Positions 10,143 through 23,151 of a stretch of 64,000 nt of DNA are shown piece after piece. Made by a program: the position numbers and the translations under genes. Each line of letters opens with the position of its first letter. The first letter of the stretch is position 1. Source of the stretch: Diabrotica undecimpunctata (taxonomy: Eukaryota > Arthropoda > Insecta > Coleoptera > Chrysomelidae); NCBI RefSeq assembly GCF_040954645.1, contig NC_092805.1:75858564-75922563 (forward strand), in the 5' to 3' direction. A model generated the notes under the pieces. The model worked only from the letters and a program-made list of their open reading frames with translations. It was not told the DNA's origin and searched no databases.

Positions 10143-11567
10143 TGTGGTATTCAAAATTGAAGAGTAAAAATATTAAATGTACGATGAAATCAATATTTCA
10201 GAGATTATAGAAAGTAAAAATACTCTGCACTGCCTGGAATTAACCAAAGGTAATCTTAGTTATAAATAATCTTTTGTATAAATATAACAAGTGGATAGTG
10301 CGGGTACAATGAATAGAAGTTAACGATGGTTTTTTCCCATAAGCCATAAAGTGTTCCGTAATCCGGGTTTGCGCCATGAACAGGACAATAAAAATAGTTA
10401 ATAAGTAAATGGTTTTTTCGGAATCTGTAAATACCCAGTAGAAATTAAGTGTACTTGTAGAAATAATATGAATTGGGAAAGTTTGTAGGTATTTTTAATT
10501 TTATGTGGGGAGTGGTATGCAAATTTTCGTTTTGTCCGAGAATTTGGAAAGTGGTGAGATGGGTGTGTATAATGAGAGGTTGGATGGATGGATAGATGAG
10601 ATGAGAGAGGTAGTTAGTTCCAGTTTCTTAAAGTGAATGGTTGGTTTTCGAGGTGGTCTCCAGGGGTAGTAAGTGATGAAGAATAAGTTGTGAGTTGGTG
10701 AAGTAAGTGTGTCCGACGGTAGTTGATCTGGTGCAAATTTGTAAGTAAACTTTTCCTACTTGTATTCTACGTATCGCTGTTTATTTCGGAACGAGAGATT
10801 AAGTTTGAAGAGAGGAAAAGAGGCTGACATCATTGGAAAGGTACGTGCATTCGAAGGAGAGCATTGAAGACACTAAATTGCAATATCTTGTTTAATATTG
10901 CCAATTACATAGGAGGCTGCTGAGAACTGATAGTTAATTTTGCATAGAACGAGGAATTGGACAACTCAAGGCAGAGGAAGCGTTTCCACGGGAGAAACAT
11001 TCATAATATATTCAATTTGAGAATTTTGGGTCAAATAATATTATATCATATTAGTAACGTGTGAATAAGTTGTCGATAGTCGAAGGAGATCAAATTTGTT
11101 CTGAGAAGGGACACTGAGCTGTGGAGAGAATTGGATAATTCATACAAATTTTTCTTGGTACAATCGATATACCAAAATTGCATTAGGAAGGACACTGAAT
11201 ATTACTTGATTTGTTTATGTAGAATAATAAGCTGGATTCTAGATTGTAATTGTATTATATTATCCATGCATTATTGAAGGTTCACGTACGTAGAACGAAT
11301 TTTGTTTGGTAAACATTGTATGCTAATAATTTTTGGAGGTATTTTAATCAGTTTATTTTATTACATTATTTTCATATCATATTATGTTGTTTTATTCCGT
11401 TATTCTTTGGACCTAACCCATCAGCTGTAAAGTATAGATATTGAAGCACGAGTAAAACCTGAGATAACAAAATTGACAGGTGTGATATAAATCATAAATC
11501 AAAAAATTTAAATAATGTTTTATATATATTTTTTGTAAAGTTTTAAAATTTAAATTCTGCATATCAC

Positions 11568-11570
<3 letters not shown>
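10143..11570 (+). repeat. Gan1 3' LTR
   Basis: About 1.43 kb, starting TGTGGTATTC after GGCGGGAAG and ending at the TA tract. It is the complete reference for the split 5' LTR. The two differ by scattered substitutions and a 30-base indel, so Gan1 is older than Gyp1, which sits inside it. Confidence 0.88.

Positions 11571-11629
<59 letters not shown>
11571..11629. repeat. (TA)n tract at right end of Gan1
   Basis: Pure TA following the Gan1 3' LTR; the partner of 483-549. Confidence 0.9.
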
Positions 11630-11632
<3 letters not shown>

Positions 11633-11675
11633 GATGATGTTTTAATTGTGAATATTTTAATGAGCAATGGGTGTT

Positions 11676-11682
<7 letters not shown>

Positions 11683-11756
<74 letters not shown>
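11683..11756. repeat. (TA)n tract inside Gan2 LTR
   Basis: TA tract 37 bases inside the LTR end. The same spacing from LTR end to TA tract is seen at 20783, so the tract belongs to the LTR. Confidence 0.9.
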
Positions 11757-11760
<4 letters not shown>

Positions 11761-11854
11761 TTTTATCGCGGTTCTCAAAGAATTAGTTTGTAAGCACTTT
11801 TTGAAATTATCTTTATTATATCTATTATGAAACACACATATATATCTAACATAG

Positions 11855-11990
11855 CCAATGTAAATTTAAAACAAACTATCTTTAAATTGAAATTCTTATG
11901 TAACTAATTAAATTATATAGACAATGTAAATTTTAAACAAACTATCTTTAAAATCGAAATTCTTATGACACTAATTAAATTATATTAACA
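11855..11990. repeat. Tandem duplication, about 68 bp unit x2
   Basis: Two adjacent copies of a unit containing CAATGTAAATTT, AAACAAACTATCTTTAAA and CTAATTAAATTATAT, with a few substitutions. Confidence 0.8.
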
Positions 11991-12913
11991 AAATTTTGTA
12001 CCTTTCTGTCACTGAATGCCTAAATGAAACTGTTCTTCAAAATAAAGATTTTAATCACCACTCAATGTCTTCGTTCTCAGCCTCGGTTATCTTTCTCTTG
12101 TAAACTTGCCTTGTCAAATACTCCACAATGTTTTAATTATCAGCTTCCACCATTTTAGAATATTTTTCTTCTTAATAGTATTTAAAAATCAGTAAAATAT
12201 TGTTCTTTCCTCTTTTCTATTTATTCTTCTTTCTAAAATTTTTTTTTTCTTCCAATCACCAATATTAACTCCAATCCAACATACATTAACTCCAATAAAT
12301 ATATCCAATCACAATATACATAACATAATTTTTAATCTTCAATAATATTATCTTTGTTCTGTTTCTTAATCTTCATTGAACTTACTATATTGAACATCTG
12401 GACCTTCTGACTGTCTATCTTGAAAATCTGACTGTCTGACCCTGTTGAATCCAAATCACCGAGTATTTATATCTTTTCAATGTTCCAGAATCATCTGGAA
12501 AGAAATCATATTCGAATTGTTCTATTTCCTAAATATATGAATGTTCTCGAAAAAATATATGTTCGAATATTTCCATTTTACAGACATAACCATGTTCGCC
12601 AAGACTCTAGTGTGAACAAAGGTTAAATTCTGTCTATTGACGTCTTTCTAGATAATTCTTTTTATGCTATCTAGAAGATTATTATTCTAACTAAAATTCT
12701 ATCGAGAATTTGATCGACATTTAGGCTTTTCAGATCAGAATACAAACTTATATGCAAATCAAACACCTTAAATTAACAAATTACACTACTTCAAATCCGC
12801 AATTACATGCAAATCAATAAACAACCCCATTCTACACTCGCAATTATTATTTAACTGTCACTTATTCAGAGTATATTTGGTTGCCTATGCACATGGCTCA
12901 CTTAAATATATCA

Positions 12914-13141
12914 TAATTAATAAAAAAAAACTTTTTACATTTATTATATGCTAGTTTCTTAAGAATACCCTCATATAAATAATTTTTATAATATTCTCTA
13001 GTATATGACTTTAACCAAATTATTTAAAAATAATAAAATAATTAAAATAACCAAATACTTTTTATATCTAATATTATCTAGTATATAACTTATAAATTAT
13101 TTTTTTTAACACTATTTTTCTTTCTCCTATATTTAATATCA

Positions 13142-13239
<98 letters not shown>

Positions 13240-13440
13240 GATATATAATTATTAAAAAAAACTTTTTACATTTATTATATGCTAGTTTCTTAAGAATACC
13301 CTCATATACATAATTTTTATAAAATTCTCTAGTATATAACTTATTAAAATAACAAAATACTTTTTATATCTAATATTATCTAGTATATAAGTTATAATTT
13401 TTTTTTAAACACTATTTTTCTTTCTCCTATGTTTAATATC
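12914..13440. repeat. Direct duplication flanking a TA tract
   Basis: 12914-13143 and about 13246-13440 share runs such as TTTACATTTATTATATGCTA, AAGAATACCCTCATATA and TTTTTCTTTCTCCTAT. The first copy has about 35 extra bases. A long TA tract sits exactly between the copies. Confidence 0.85.
13144..13236. repeat. (TA)n tract between duplicated copies
   Basis: Uninterrupted TA of about 93 bases separating the direct repeats 12914-13143 and 13246-13440. Confidence 0.9.
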
Positions 13441-14454
13441 ATCTCAATACCCCAAAATTAATTTTAAAAGAAATAATTCACTTATTATTTTTTTAAATAT
13501 TTATTTTTTTATCCACATACCTTAGTAAATATAATAAATTAAATAATTCAATTTTTTATTTAAAATTGTTCTATTATAAATACATCCCTGTTGTCTGTCT
13601 ATGTCAAACTGTCATGTCTAATGGAGCAATGGAGGCTATATCAGAGAATAAAAATATAACCTAATCATCTATATTGTGTTCTGTTTATTTATAGACAAGA
13701 TTTCCGTTCAAAAGGCTTTCATCAATATGAATGGTAAGTTTTACACTTTTCATATTATTTTTAGAAAAACATTTATAGAATCAATTTAGTATCTAACCCC
13801 AAATTATGATTTTTAGGGCACAAACAATTTCCATATGGACAAAATCAACAAGTATGATGTCAAATTGATTCACAACAATGAAAACAAATCAAAATGAAAT
13901 GGATCTATCAGTAAACTGTTAGTGTTTTTATTATTTACTGCTATCAGTGTTAAAAATATTTAAGACATTATTCAATCTCTTCATAATATTTGAAAATGTC
14001 ATTGATATGAAACATGCCTCTTAGTCTATTATCTGCATCTATCAACACATAACTATTTAGTCCATTCGGTATTTGTTTACGTGAGGGTCCCTAAAAATGC
14101 GAATTTTTGTTGGACTTAGCCTGAAAAATAGAAAAAAGGCAAACTTTTCATGTTTACGTCTACGGAAATATACAAAAAGTGAAAAAATGTAACAAAAATT
14201 GAAAAAAAAAAGTATATGAAATCAAAAATTAACAAGAGAAAAATGTTATCAAAAGACGAAATAGCCTTAGTAGTTACATCAAATTTATAAATCAATTGTA
14301 AATACCAATCATTTTCCCCGTTAAATTATCCAAAAATATAAAATATTGTAAAATGGCCAAAATTTATTTATTTGGAAAAATAAGTCAAGCGCGTTTGCGC
14401 ACAATATACAATATTCTGCGCAGGTTCGATGTTGCCACATATATATTAGTTTTT

Positions 14455-14990
14455 TTCGGAGTAAATATATTGAATTTAAATTTTAATAAGAGACTCCATA
14501 TGACTTAATATTGTTTTTTTTTTTGCAGAGTAAATATATTGAATTTAAGTTTTAATAAGAGTATACTACATATGAGTTAATATTGTTTTTTTGCGGACTA
14601 AATATATTAAATTTTTAAGTTTTAATAAAAGTGTACCACATATGACTTCAGATTTGTAAAGTCACAAAGACTAAACTAGCTTGGTCACCTAGAAAGAATG
14701 CCAGATAATCGAGCTGTAAAAGTAGTCCAGAGATGGAAGCCCCAAGGAAACAGAACAAGAGGAAGGCCCCGTAAAAGATGGATAGACGACGTAGAGAGGG
14801 ATCTTAAAACCATGAACATCAGGCAGTGGCGAAGGAAAGTATCCGACAGGGCAGAATGGAAGAACATTGTTAAGCAGGCCAAGACTCACAAAGGGTTGTA
14901 GCGCCATTAGAAGCAGAAGACCACATATGACTTAATATTGCTTTTTGTGGAGTAAATATATTGGAATTAAGTTTTAAACACTGTTGTCAG
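14455..14990. repeat. Tandem repeat of about 60 bp, four units, split by a LINE piece
   Basis: Each unit contains AGTAAATATATTGAAT, AAGTTTTAATAAGAG and CCACATATGACTTAATATTG, with variation. Three units precede and one follows the LINE fragment at 14650-14919. Confidence 0.85.
14650..14919 (+). mobile_element. 5'-truncated LINE fragment with target duplication
   Basis: Encodes the extreme C-terminus of a non-LTR retrotransposon protein (frame 14698-14901: GRPRKRWIDDVERD, QAKTHKGL, stop), then a 3' UTR of TAGCGCCATTAGAAGCAGAAG type. The sequence ACCACATATGACTT occurs immediately before (about 14635-14648) and after (about 14920-14933), a direct repeat of 14 bases as expected from target-primed insertion. 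The piece is only some 270 bases long. Confidence 0.85.
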
Positions 14991-15039
14991 GTTGCAGAAT
15001 TAGTGTTTTTGTAAAAATCATTATTGACTATTAAATAAC

Positions 15040-15553
15040 AAAATAAAACCTAATCTAAACTAATCCAATCACATCTCAAACTTTAAATTAAAAAAGAAGT
15101 TAATAACTAATGCATTCAACAAAATACAACATAAAACGAAATACTCGAAATATTTTTGCAAAACTCGTTATCAGTATAGTATATTAAGTAAGTATAAGAT
15201 TAAAAGATTGGGACAATTGAGATTTCCAAATATTTGAATAAAGCTTTTGAAATATTTGTTACTAATGTTTTATTCCTATATTATTTGTTTGACATTACAA
15301 GTTATGTACTCCTGTCAGGTCAGCTAAATATTTAAAACTGTTGATGTTGCCAGGGTAACTTTAAAACACACGCGTTTTTGAAAGTTGAATTTAAACACGC
15401 TACGGCGTACTTTAAATAAGCAAAATGGGGTACCAATAAAAAAAAAAACAAATTAAAACCTAATCTTAATTAATATAATCACATCTAACTATGTAAATTA
15501 ATAAAGAAGTTAATAACTAATGCATCCAACTAAATACAACATAAAACGAAATA
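15040..15553. repeat. Direct duplication, about 105 bp, 300 bp apart
   Basis: 15040-15143 and 15449-15553 share TTAATAACTAATGCAT and AAATACAACATAAAACGAAA with about 85 percent identity by eye. Sequence between the copies is unrelated AT-rich DNA. Confidence 0.75.
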
Positions 15554-15952
15554 AACTATAATCTATATGTAATAACATAAGTGAATAACAAATGAAATAC
15601 AGTTATACGAATCCCTTAGAAACAGAAAACAGAAATGATACTCATTATCATTATTTATTATTGTACTTGAGAAGCTTGAGAAATAATATTTTCACAATAA
15701 ACAATATATTTAAAAAGTGTGGCAACATTGGATCAAGAAGTATGTACTACGCACACGCACATCATTGACAGCAGCTGTAATGGCGGCGGCATCTTGAAAT
15801 TTATGTCAAAATATCAGTTTTTTAAATGCGAAATACAGAAAAACTATAGCTCAGCGTAAAAAAATGTATAGATTGAAAAGTGAATAAAAAATAAAACATA
15901 ATCCACTGTCCAAATTTCAGACAAATCCGACTATCCTCACTAATGTAAGTAA

Positions 15953-18418
15953 TTACCGTCCATTCTGATTTTCGATTCTATATGGACCTTCAAACATTGG
16001 TTGTAATTTCTTACAACGGTTTTTTCTAACATTACTCTTTCTAAGTGAACGAATTAACACTTTGTCTCCTTTTTGAAATGTGATTGGTTTTTTTATTTTT
16101 CGATTTTGTCTTCTGATATATTTTTCAGCTTTCCTCCTAATTCGGTTATTCACTTTCTGCATTACTTGTTCTAACATATCCTGATTATATTCACTAATCC
16201 ATTTTCTGTTTCCTATATGACCAAACATTAAATATTCTGGTACTTCCTCTGTATTTAAATTATGTGTATTATTTAAAAAATATTCTACTTGTGGTATATG
16301 TTGCTGCCATGTCTCATGTTGATCCTGGCATACTATCCTTAAATATTTTATAACTTCTTTAATATATCTTTCTGCAGGATTTGCCTGAGGATGTCTGATA
16401 CTTGTAAAATGAATGTTGATTCCCTTTTTCTCACAAAATGCCCGAAATTTTTGGTTGTTAAAATATGTAGCATTATCTATTATGCAATTTCTAAATGGTC
16501 CTATTTCTTCGAAAAATTGATTAATATATAATTTCAATGTTTTAACATTTGTTCTTGAGGAGGGATATAGTTTAATAAATTTTGTATATAAATCAACTAT
16601 CACTAGTATATGCTTTTTTCCTGTTGGACTTGGAACTAAATTTGAAATGAAATCCATGGAAACTGTATTTAGTTTTTCATATGCAACATTAGATTTATAT
16701 GTGTTCTGGTTTTTGAAATTATTTTCTTTGTTTATTTGACATATTTGGCATTGGATAGTAATTTCTTTTGCTATACTTATGTCATTCTTTGCAAAATAAT
16801 TGTCCCTAAATAGCATCCATAGCTTTCTTGAACCAATATGCATGTAATTGTTATGTAAATTTTTCAATATTTTCCTTGCCAAAATTCTACTTATTACATA
16901 TACTTCTATGCCATTTATTATTTTATAATAAACCCCATCTTTCTTAAGGACTTTTTGTTTTTCACTCAAATTGATCTGATCTCTTATGATTTCTTCTTTA
17001 GAATATAATCCAGTGCTTTCTACTAACTGATTTAATCCAATTTTTATTGTTCGCTGTCCTTTTTGTGATGTATTTTCTAACCTTGACAAAGCATCTGCCA
17101 CTATGTTGGATTTTCCAGAAATGTATTTGATTTCAAAGCAGTATTCACTCAGTATTAGACTCCACCGGTGAACTCTACTGTTTCCATATTTGTTATTTAA
17201 TATAGATGTTAGAGCTTGGTGATCTGTTTCTATAGTAAATTCATTACCCAATAAATAAAATCTTAATTTTGTGACACAGTGTATGATACTTGCTAGTCCT
17301 AATTCTGAAACTGAGTAACCCTTTTCATGTGGCTTTGTAATTCTTGAAATGAATTGTATCGGGTATTCGACCCCATCATGTATTTGTAATAATACCCCTG
17401 ATAATCTCTCTATGGATGCATCTGTTCTTAATATGAATGGCTGTGTGTAGTCAGGATGGTATATTTTTAAATTTGACAGAAAAATGTTTTTGATTTCTTG
17501 GAATACTAGTTCTCTTCTCTGATCCCATCTCCATCTTACACCTTTCCTCAGCAGTTCAAGTAATGGAATTTCTTTTATACTTAGATCTGGTATCATCCTT
17601 TTATAATAATTAATTATTCCAATAAATCCTCTTAAAGTTCTTAAATTGTGTGGTGTTTTATATTCCTGAATGACCTGTGTCCGTTCTGGATCTATTTCGA
17701 TTTCCTTAGTGTTAAGTTTATAATCTAGATATATTACTTCTTTTTGAAAAAATGTACATTTTTCTTGATTTATTTTTAGTCCAACTTTGTCAGTAGTGTA
17801 GTGAATTACAAAATGTTCATATTGATCCAAAATATCATGAAGACATCTACATAGAGCACTGCAAGATGATTGAAGTCCAAATGGTACTACTTTGAATTGA
17901 TATACTACATCTATCTGAAATCCTGTATACTGTCTACTTTTTCTTTCTAGAGGTATTAACCAGAAGCTATGCTGTAAATCGATTTTAGTGAAAAATGACA
18001 TTCCTCTAATTCTTCCTAGTATTCCATCTATACTTATTGGTGCTTCAAATTGCTTTTCAGTAATCTTGTTAATATTCCTTGCATCCAAACATAACCTGAT
18101 GTCACCTGATCTTTTACGTACTACTACTATAGGGTTTATAAAACGTGTATCTGCCTTCTCAATAATTCCATCTTCTAACATATTATTAATCGTTCTGTTT
18201 ACTTCTTCTCTGTATTTATATGGTATTGGGTATGATTTTGTTTTAAAATCTTTTTCTTCTTTAACTTTTATATTATGGATATAATTGTGTGCAATTCTAT
18301 TTTCTTTATTGACAAGTCCCTTGTGTTGCTGCAATATGGAAACGACTATTGATTTATATTCTTTAGGGCAATTAACTTTTATCACATCTTCTTCTTTACA
18401 AATAAAATTATTCTTCAT
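15953..18418 (-). pseudogene. Gan2 Pol: RT lacking the YxDD segment, RNase H, integrase
   Basis: An 821-residue open frame. RT begins well (DGIIEKADTRFINPIVVVRK, LCLDARNINK, FGLQSSC) but the strand that should carry YxDD reads FVIHYTTDKVGLKIN: about 30 residues including both catalytic aspartates are gone, in frame (junction about 17796-17803, with an ACTAC microhomology). RNase H (RTDASIE, TDHQAL) and integrase (HHCC; MDFISN, IIDNATYF, AERYIKE) look intact. The protein ends at FEGPYRIENQNGR, inside the integrase C-terminal domain; related Gan3 goes about 28 residues further. The ATG at 18418 overlaps the pro stop by 11 bases. It cannot reverse transcribe but may keep integrase activity. Confidence 0.88.
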
Positions 18419-19058
18419 TATTCCTTGCTTCCAATTTTACGCACTCCACCTCGTAGGCATCCATCTCCTTAAAATTTACATTCCTTAAATATTCACTACA
18501 ATTATTCTTTACATTCTTTTGGGACATTTCCCTATAATCAAAATACATTTCTTCGTCATAAACATCATTATTTTCTTTTAATAATATCCTATCAACTCTT
18601 ATTCCTTCTTCCACCTCATCTTTCTGCATAAATTTAATTATTTGCCCTTCCAAAGTTAATATTTTTTCTTCAAAATCTATCTTTACTTTCTTCTTTTCCA
18701 ATTCGTCATTTCCCATTAATATATCAACACATAAATCCTTGACAACAAATCCTTGCATATTAATTTCTTTATTAAGAATATTAATTTTAAAATTGGCTAG
18801 TTTATTAATTTCACCCAACTTCTTATTATTTGCACCAACAATTTTAATTTTTGGAATCTTTACTATATCTGATAGTTTTAATGTATTAAAAATAAAATTC
18901 TCCGAGACTAAAGTACTTTCTGAACCAGTATCTATCATAATTTTAATCATTTTATTTTTGGCCATACCATTTATATAAATTAAATTAATAGATTCAATAA
19001 TTTTATCTTCATCTAAAGAAATAAATTCAGAAGGTTTTTCATAATGGCAATGGCCCAA
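18408..19058 (-). CDS. Gan2 protease
   Basis: A 216-residue frame with IDTGSESTLV (about residue 45) and GANNKKLGEIN (about 82), an Asp protease of the same type as in Gan1 and Gan3. The frame is open upstream of 19058 to about 19110 and lies -1 relative to gag, so expression by frameshift from gag is as likely as a separate start. A C-terminal acidic extension of some 90 residues precedes pol. The end overlaps the pol ATG, a separate pro-pol arrangement not typical of gypsy elements. Confidence 0.82.
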   Translation of the reverse strand: MGHCHYEKPSEFISLDEDKIIESINLIYINGMAKNKMIKIMIDTGSESTLVSENFIFNTLKLSDIVKIPKIKIVGANNKKLGEINKLANFKINILNKEINMQGFVVKDLCVDILMGNDELEKKKVKIDFEEKILTLEGQIIKFMQKDEVEEGIRVDRILLKENNDVYDEEMYFDYREMSQKNVKNNCSEYLRNVNFKEMDAYEVECVKLEARNNEE

Positions 19059-19075
19059 CTTGTAATTCAGAAAGT

Positions 19076-20602
19076 TTACTGAACAAAATTTTGATTGTTA
19101 GAATTGTCAGATTGTGTCTGACCACTTGGATCTAATGTCCTATGTCTTTCCCTACTATGACTTCTACTCATATTTTCTTGCCATGTACTATTTCGTTCAC
19201 TATCTTCGCAGCTTCTATTTCTTCGTACATAATTTACCTGTCTGTTGTAATTAGGTTGTTCTGTATTTCTTCTATTGTTAAAATCTTGTCTATTATTATT
19301 AGTATTGTTATTAAAATGTTGTCTATTATAACTAGTATTGTTATTAAAATTCTGTCTGTTTTGATTATTGTTATTATTATTAAAATTTTGTAAATTATCA
19401 CCATATCTAGTATTATTGTATGATTGTCTATATTGTTGATAATTATTCTTATTATATTGAAAGTTATTATTGTTTTTTCTGTTATTATTATTATTATTCA
19501 TCCTAATATCATTGTTATCATTATTACTTGCCATATTACCTCTTTGTATTCTTTGAATAAAATTAATAAAACTCTCTATTGTTTGAATATTTTGTACAGT
19601 TACTGTTTGCACAACATCGGCATCAAAATGTCTAGATACCTTATACTTTCCAAAATATAGAACTTCTCTAAATTTAGCTTGCTCTAATTCACCCCAATAA
19701 TAATTTAAAAATTTATTTTCAAATGTTTGAAAATTATCTAAATCATTTTCAATACTGGCAAACCAAGTTGCCGCATTGTCACTTAATGTCATTCTAATAT
19801 AATATTTAATATCATTAATATTATTCACTAATCTTAATTTATGTCTTAAACTATTTATGTATACTCTAGGATGCAGATTTTTTATATTACCAGAGAATTT
19901 AATCCCAGTCTCATTTGTTAAATTTAAGTAAGGTCTTCCTATGTCTCTCATTTGTGAAATATCATCTATTCTCTGTTCCACATTTCTTATTTGATTACTA
20001 TTTATTTTGATATTTTGTTGCATATCTTCTAATTTTTCTTCTGCCTTTCTCCTGTCTTCGTTAATTTTTACTTCTAAGTTACATTTTTGCAACTCTATTT
20101 TCTGTTCTATATCTATCTTATTATCTTGAATAATCCTATTTACTTCTGTCCTCTCATTTTCTATCCTTTTCTTGTAGTCATGCCGTATATTTTTTATTTC
20201 ATTTGCTACTTTTTTCTCTGCAGCTTCTAGTTTTTTATCCATTTGTTTTTCTATTTGTTTTACAATTTTATTATTATTATCTTCTATTTTCTTTTCTAAT
20301 TTTCTATAATTCTCTTCCAATTTCTGTTCCATTTTTTTCATGTCTTCTTTGACTTCTTTTGAAATCTCTTCCATTTTTTTCATGTCTTCTTTGATTTCTT
20401 TTGAATTCTCTTCCATTTTCTTGTTCATATGCATCATTAATGACATCAAAGCTGCCATATTGACATTTTCCTCTCTTTCTGGATTCATTTCTGCAGTATC
20501 TTGTGGAACTTGAACTAAACTCTCCTCTTGTATAGGTTGTGTTTCTACTTCCACATCTTCTTCATTCTTTTTGCTTCTTGTACCTTTCTTTCCTTGAGAC
20601 AT
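19076..20602 (-). CDS. Gan2 Gag: coiled coil and N-rich tail
   Basis: A 508-residue intact frame from ATG at 20602. Residues 1-45 are basic then acidic. Residues about 50-220 form a long coiled coil (KKMEENSKEIKEDMKKMEE and similar). About 225-330 is capsid-like (GIKFSGNIKNLHPRVYINSL, AATWFASIENDLDNFQTFEN), matching Gan1. About 355-460 is extremely rich in asparagine with R, Q and Y (prion-like), followed by an RS/RE-rich end. No CCHC knuckle is present. Probably a particle protein that condenses RNA through the low-complexity tail. Confidence 0.88.
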   Translation of the reverse strand: MSQGKKGTRSKKNEEDVEVETQPIQEESLVQVPQDTAEMNPEREENVNMAALMSLMMHMNKKMEENSKEIKEDMKKMEEISKEVKEDMKKMEQKLEENYRKLEKKIEDNNNKIVKQIEKQMDKKLEAAEKKVANEIKNIRHDYKKRIENERTEVNRIIQDNKIDIEQKIELQKCNLEVKINEDRRKAEEKLEDMQQNIKINSNQIRNVEQRIDDISQMRDIGRPYLNLTNETGIKFSGNIKNLHPRVYINSLRHKLRLVNNINDIKYYIRMTLSDNAATWFASIENDLDNFQTFENKFLNYYWGELEQAKFREVLYFGKYKVSRHFDADVVQTVTVQNIQTIESFINFIQRIQRGNMASNNDNNDIRMNNNNNNRKNNNNFQYNKNNYQQYRQSYNNTRYGDNLQNFNNNNNNQNRQNFNNNTSYNRQHFNNNTNNNRQDFNNRRNTEQPNYNRQVNYVRRNRSCEDSERNSTWQENMSRSHSRERHRTLDPSGQTQSDNSNNQNFVQ

Positions 20603-20720
20603 TTTGAGACTTTACTTGTTCAAATATAATTAAAAATAAAATCTATAATTTTTTCTTTCTAATGATAATTAATTTAATTATATGAGAGCACTTATCTTCC
20701 CAAACTAATTCTTTTAAATA

Positions 20721-20743
20721 GAGAGCCACCGCGGTGAGCGCCA
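20721..20743 (-). other. Gan2 primer binding site
   Basis: Minus-strand TGGCGCTCACCGCGGTGG, three bases from the LTR end (20747). This is the normal position for a tRNA primer site. Confidence 0.75.
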
Positions 20744-20779
20744 AATTGTGAATATTTGAATGAGCAATGAGTGTTTTTT

Positions 20780-20782
<3 letters not shown>

Positions 20783-20847
<65 letters not shown>
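20783..20847. repeat. (TA)n tract joining Gan2 LTR remnant to Gan3 LTR fragment
   Basis: Pure TA. To the left are 37 bases of Gan2 LTR; to the right begins the 3' end of a Gan3 LTR in reverse orientation. Confidence 0.9.
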
Positions 20848-20849
<2 letters not shown>

Positions 20850-21229
20850 AAAAAGTTGTATTTTATTAATTTTATTTTTATTTATAATAAATGTTGTAAT
20901 TTTTAAAATCTGTGGTTCGTTGTTTAATTTAATATATACCTCAGCTAGCTCAATTATGTGTTCTAAGCAATCTGTCACTGTGTGACGTCGACTCTGTAGT
21001 CTCCTGGTAGAGTTCAAAAAGAAATTAAACCAAAATTTACTTTAGACCTTTGATAAATTAACCCAAATGAAGCACGTTATTTATTAATATTGAACAAATT
21101 TAATATAAACAATAAAATTCGTCTGCAACTTGGGTTGCCTTTAAAAATTTACAAAAATAGGAATCGTATAAATCTTAATGTGGTTTAGAGTCGTGACAAT
21201 AAAAATTTATTACAAAATGTGGAGACTCT
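20848..21229 (-). repeat. Gan3 LTR 3'-end fragment
   Basis: Matches 35791-36172 (and inverted 35379-35760) essentially base for base, up to GGAGACTCT, where it is joined to Tc1 sequence. It is thus a third copy of the Gan3 LTR end and again lies directly on a TA tract. Confidence 0.92.
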
Positions 21230-23090
<1,861 letters not shown>

Positions 23091-23122
23091 ATGGGCTCCT
23101 TATTTTTATCTACTATTTGTAG

Positions 23123-23151
23123 ACAGTGTAATGTCATATGCATTACACTGT
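23123..23151. repeat. Perfect 11-base inverted repeat
   Basis: ACAGTGTAATG and CATTACACTGT separated by seven bases. Possible hairpin or protein-binding site; no function assigned. Confidence 0.7.

Larger units (their letters stand above)
552..11570 (+). mobile_element. Gan1: LTR retrotransposon lacking RT and most of integrase
   Basis: LTRs of about 1.43 kb start TGTGGTATTC and end near ATATCACA. The right LTR is 10143-11570. The left LTR is split into 552-1420 and 7521-7620 by Gyp1. Between the LTRs are a primer binding site (7622), a gag pseudogene, a protease, and the last codons of an integrase immediately before a GGCGGGAAG polypurine tract at about 10132. RT, RNase H and the integrase core are missing, so Gan1 cannot move by itself. 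The protease motif GANNKKL links it to Gan2 and Gan3. Both outer ends lie on TA tracts. Confidence 0.85.
11647..13446 (-). repeat. Probable Gan2 3' LTR
   Basis: In minus-strand reading it begins TGAGATGAT after a TTTTGGGG polypurine run (13447-13456) and ends ATATTCACA. It contains two TA tracts and a plausible TATA box (minus strand, TATAAATACTCGG, about 12460-12472). Length is 1.8 kb because of the TA tracts and an internal duplication. There is no second full LTR to compare, so the right boundary is inferred. Confidence 0.55.
13447..15950. other. Region between Gan2 pol and its LTR; no gene recognised
   Basis: AT-rich sequence with a 60-base tandem repeat, a LINE fragment and a direct duplication (listed separately). 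A short stretch at 13690-13735 bounded by TTTATAG and GTAAGT looks like an exon but I cannot connect it to a protein. GC-richer bits near 14392-14440 and 15718-15762 are partly inverted copies of each other (TGTGGCAACAT) and may be ends of a small DNA element. Confidence 0.45.
11647..20847 (-). mobile_element. Gan2: LTR retrotransposon with separate gag, pro and pol
   Basis: Minus-strand element. The outer left end TGTGAATATTTTAATGAGCA (11647) matches TGTGAATATTTGAATGAGCA at 20747 next to the primer binding site, which marks the LTR 3' ends. The 3' LTR seems to be 11647-13446. The 5' LTR survives only as about 37 bases (20747-20783) before a TA tract and foreign DNA. Genes in order: gag 20602-19076, pro 19058-18408, pol 18418-15953. 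Pol stops abruptly within the integrase C-terminal domain, and 13447-15950 contains other repeats, so the element is damaged at both ends. Confidence 0.8.

Noticed and set aside
11569..11835. Long reading frames made of alternating Ile and Tyr over the TA tracts (also near 339-563, 39161-39427, 42020-42361, 60292-60537)
   Set aside because: These are translations of (TA)n in any frame and cannot be taken as genes.
13680..13860. Possible host exon with TTTATAG acceptor and GTAAGT donor
   Set aside because: Too short, no protein similarity, and no further exons could be linked.
12914..15553. Spaced repeats that might suggest a CRISPR array
   Set aside because: Units are long, diverged and few, and the genome is eukaryotic; they are ordinary duplications.
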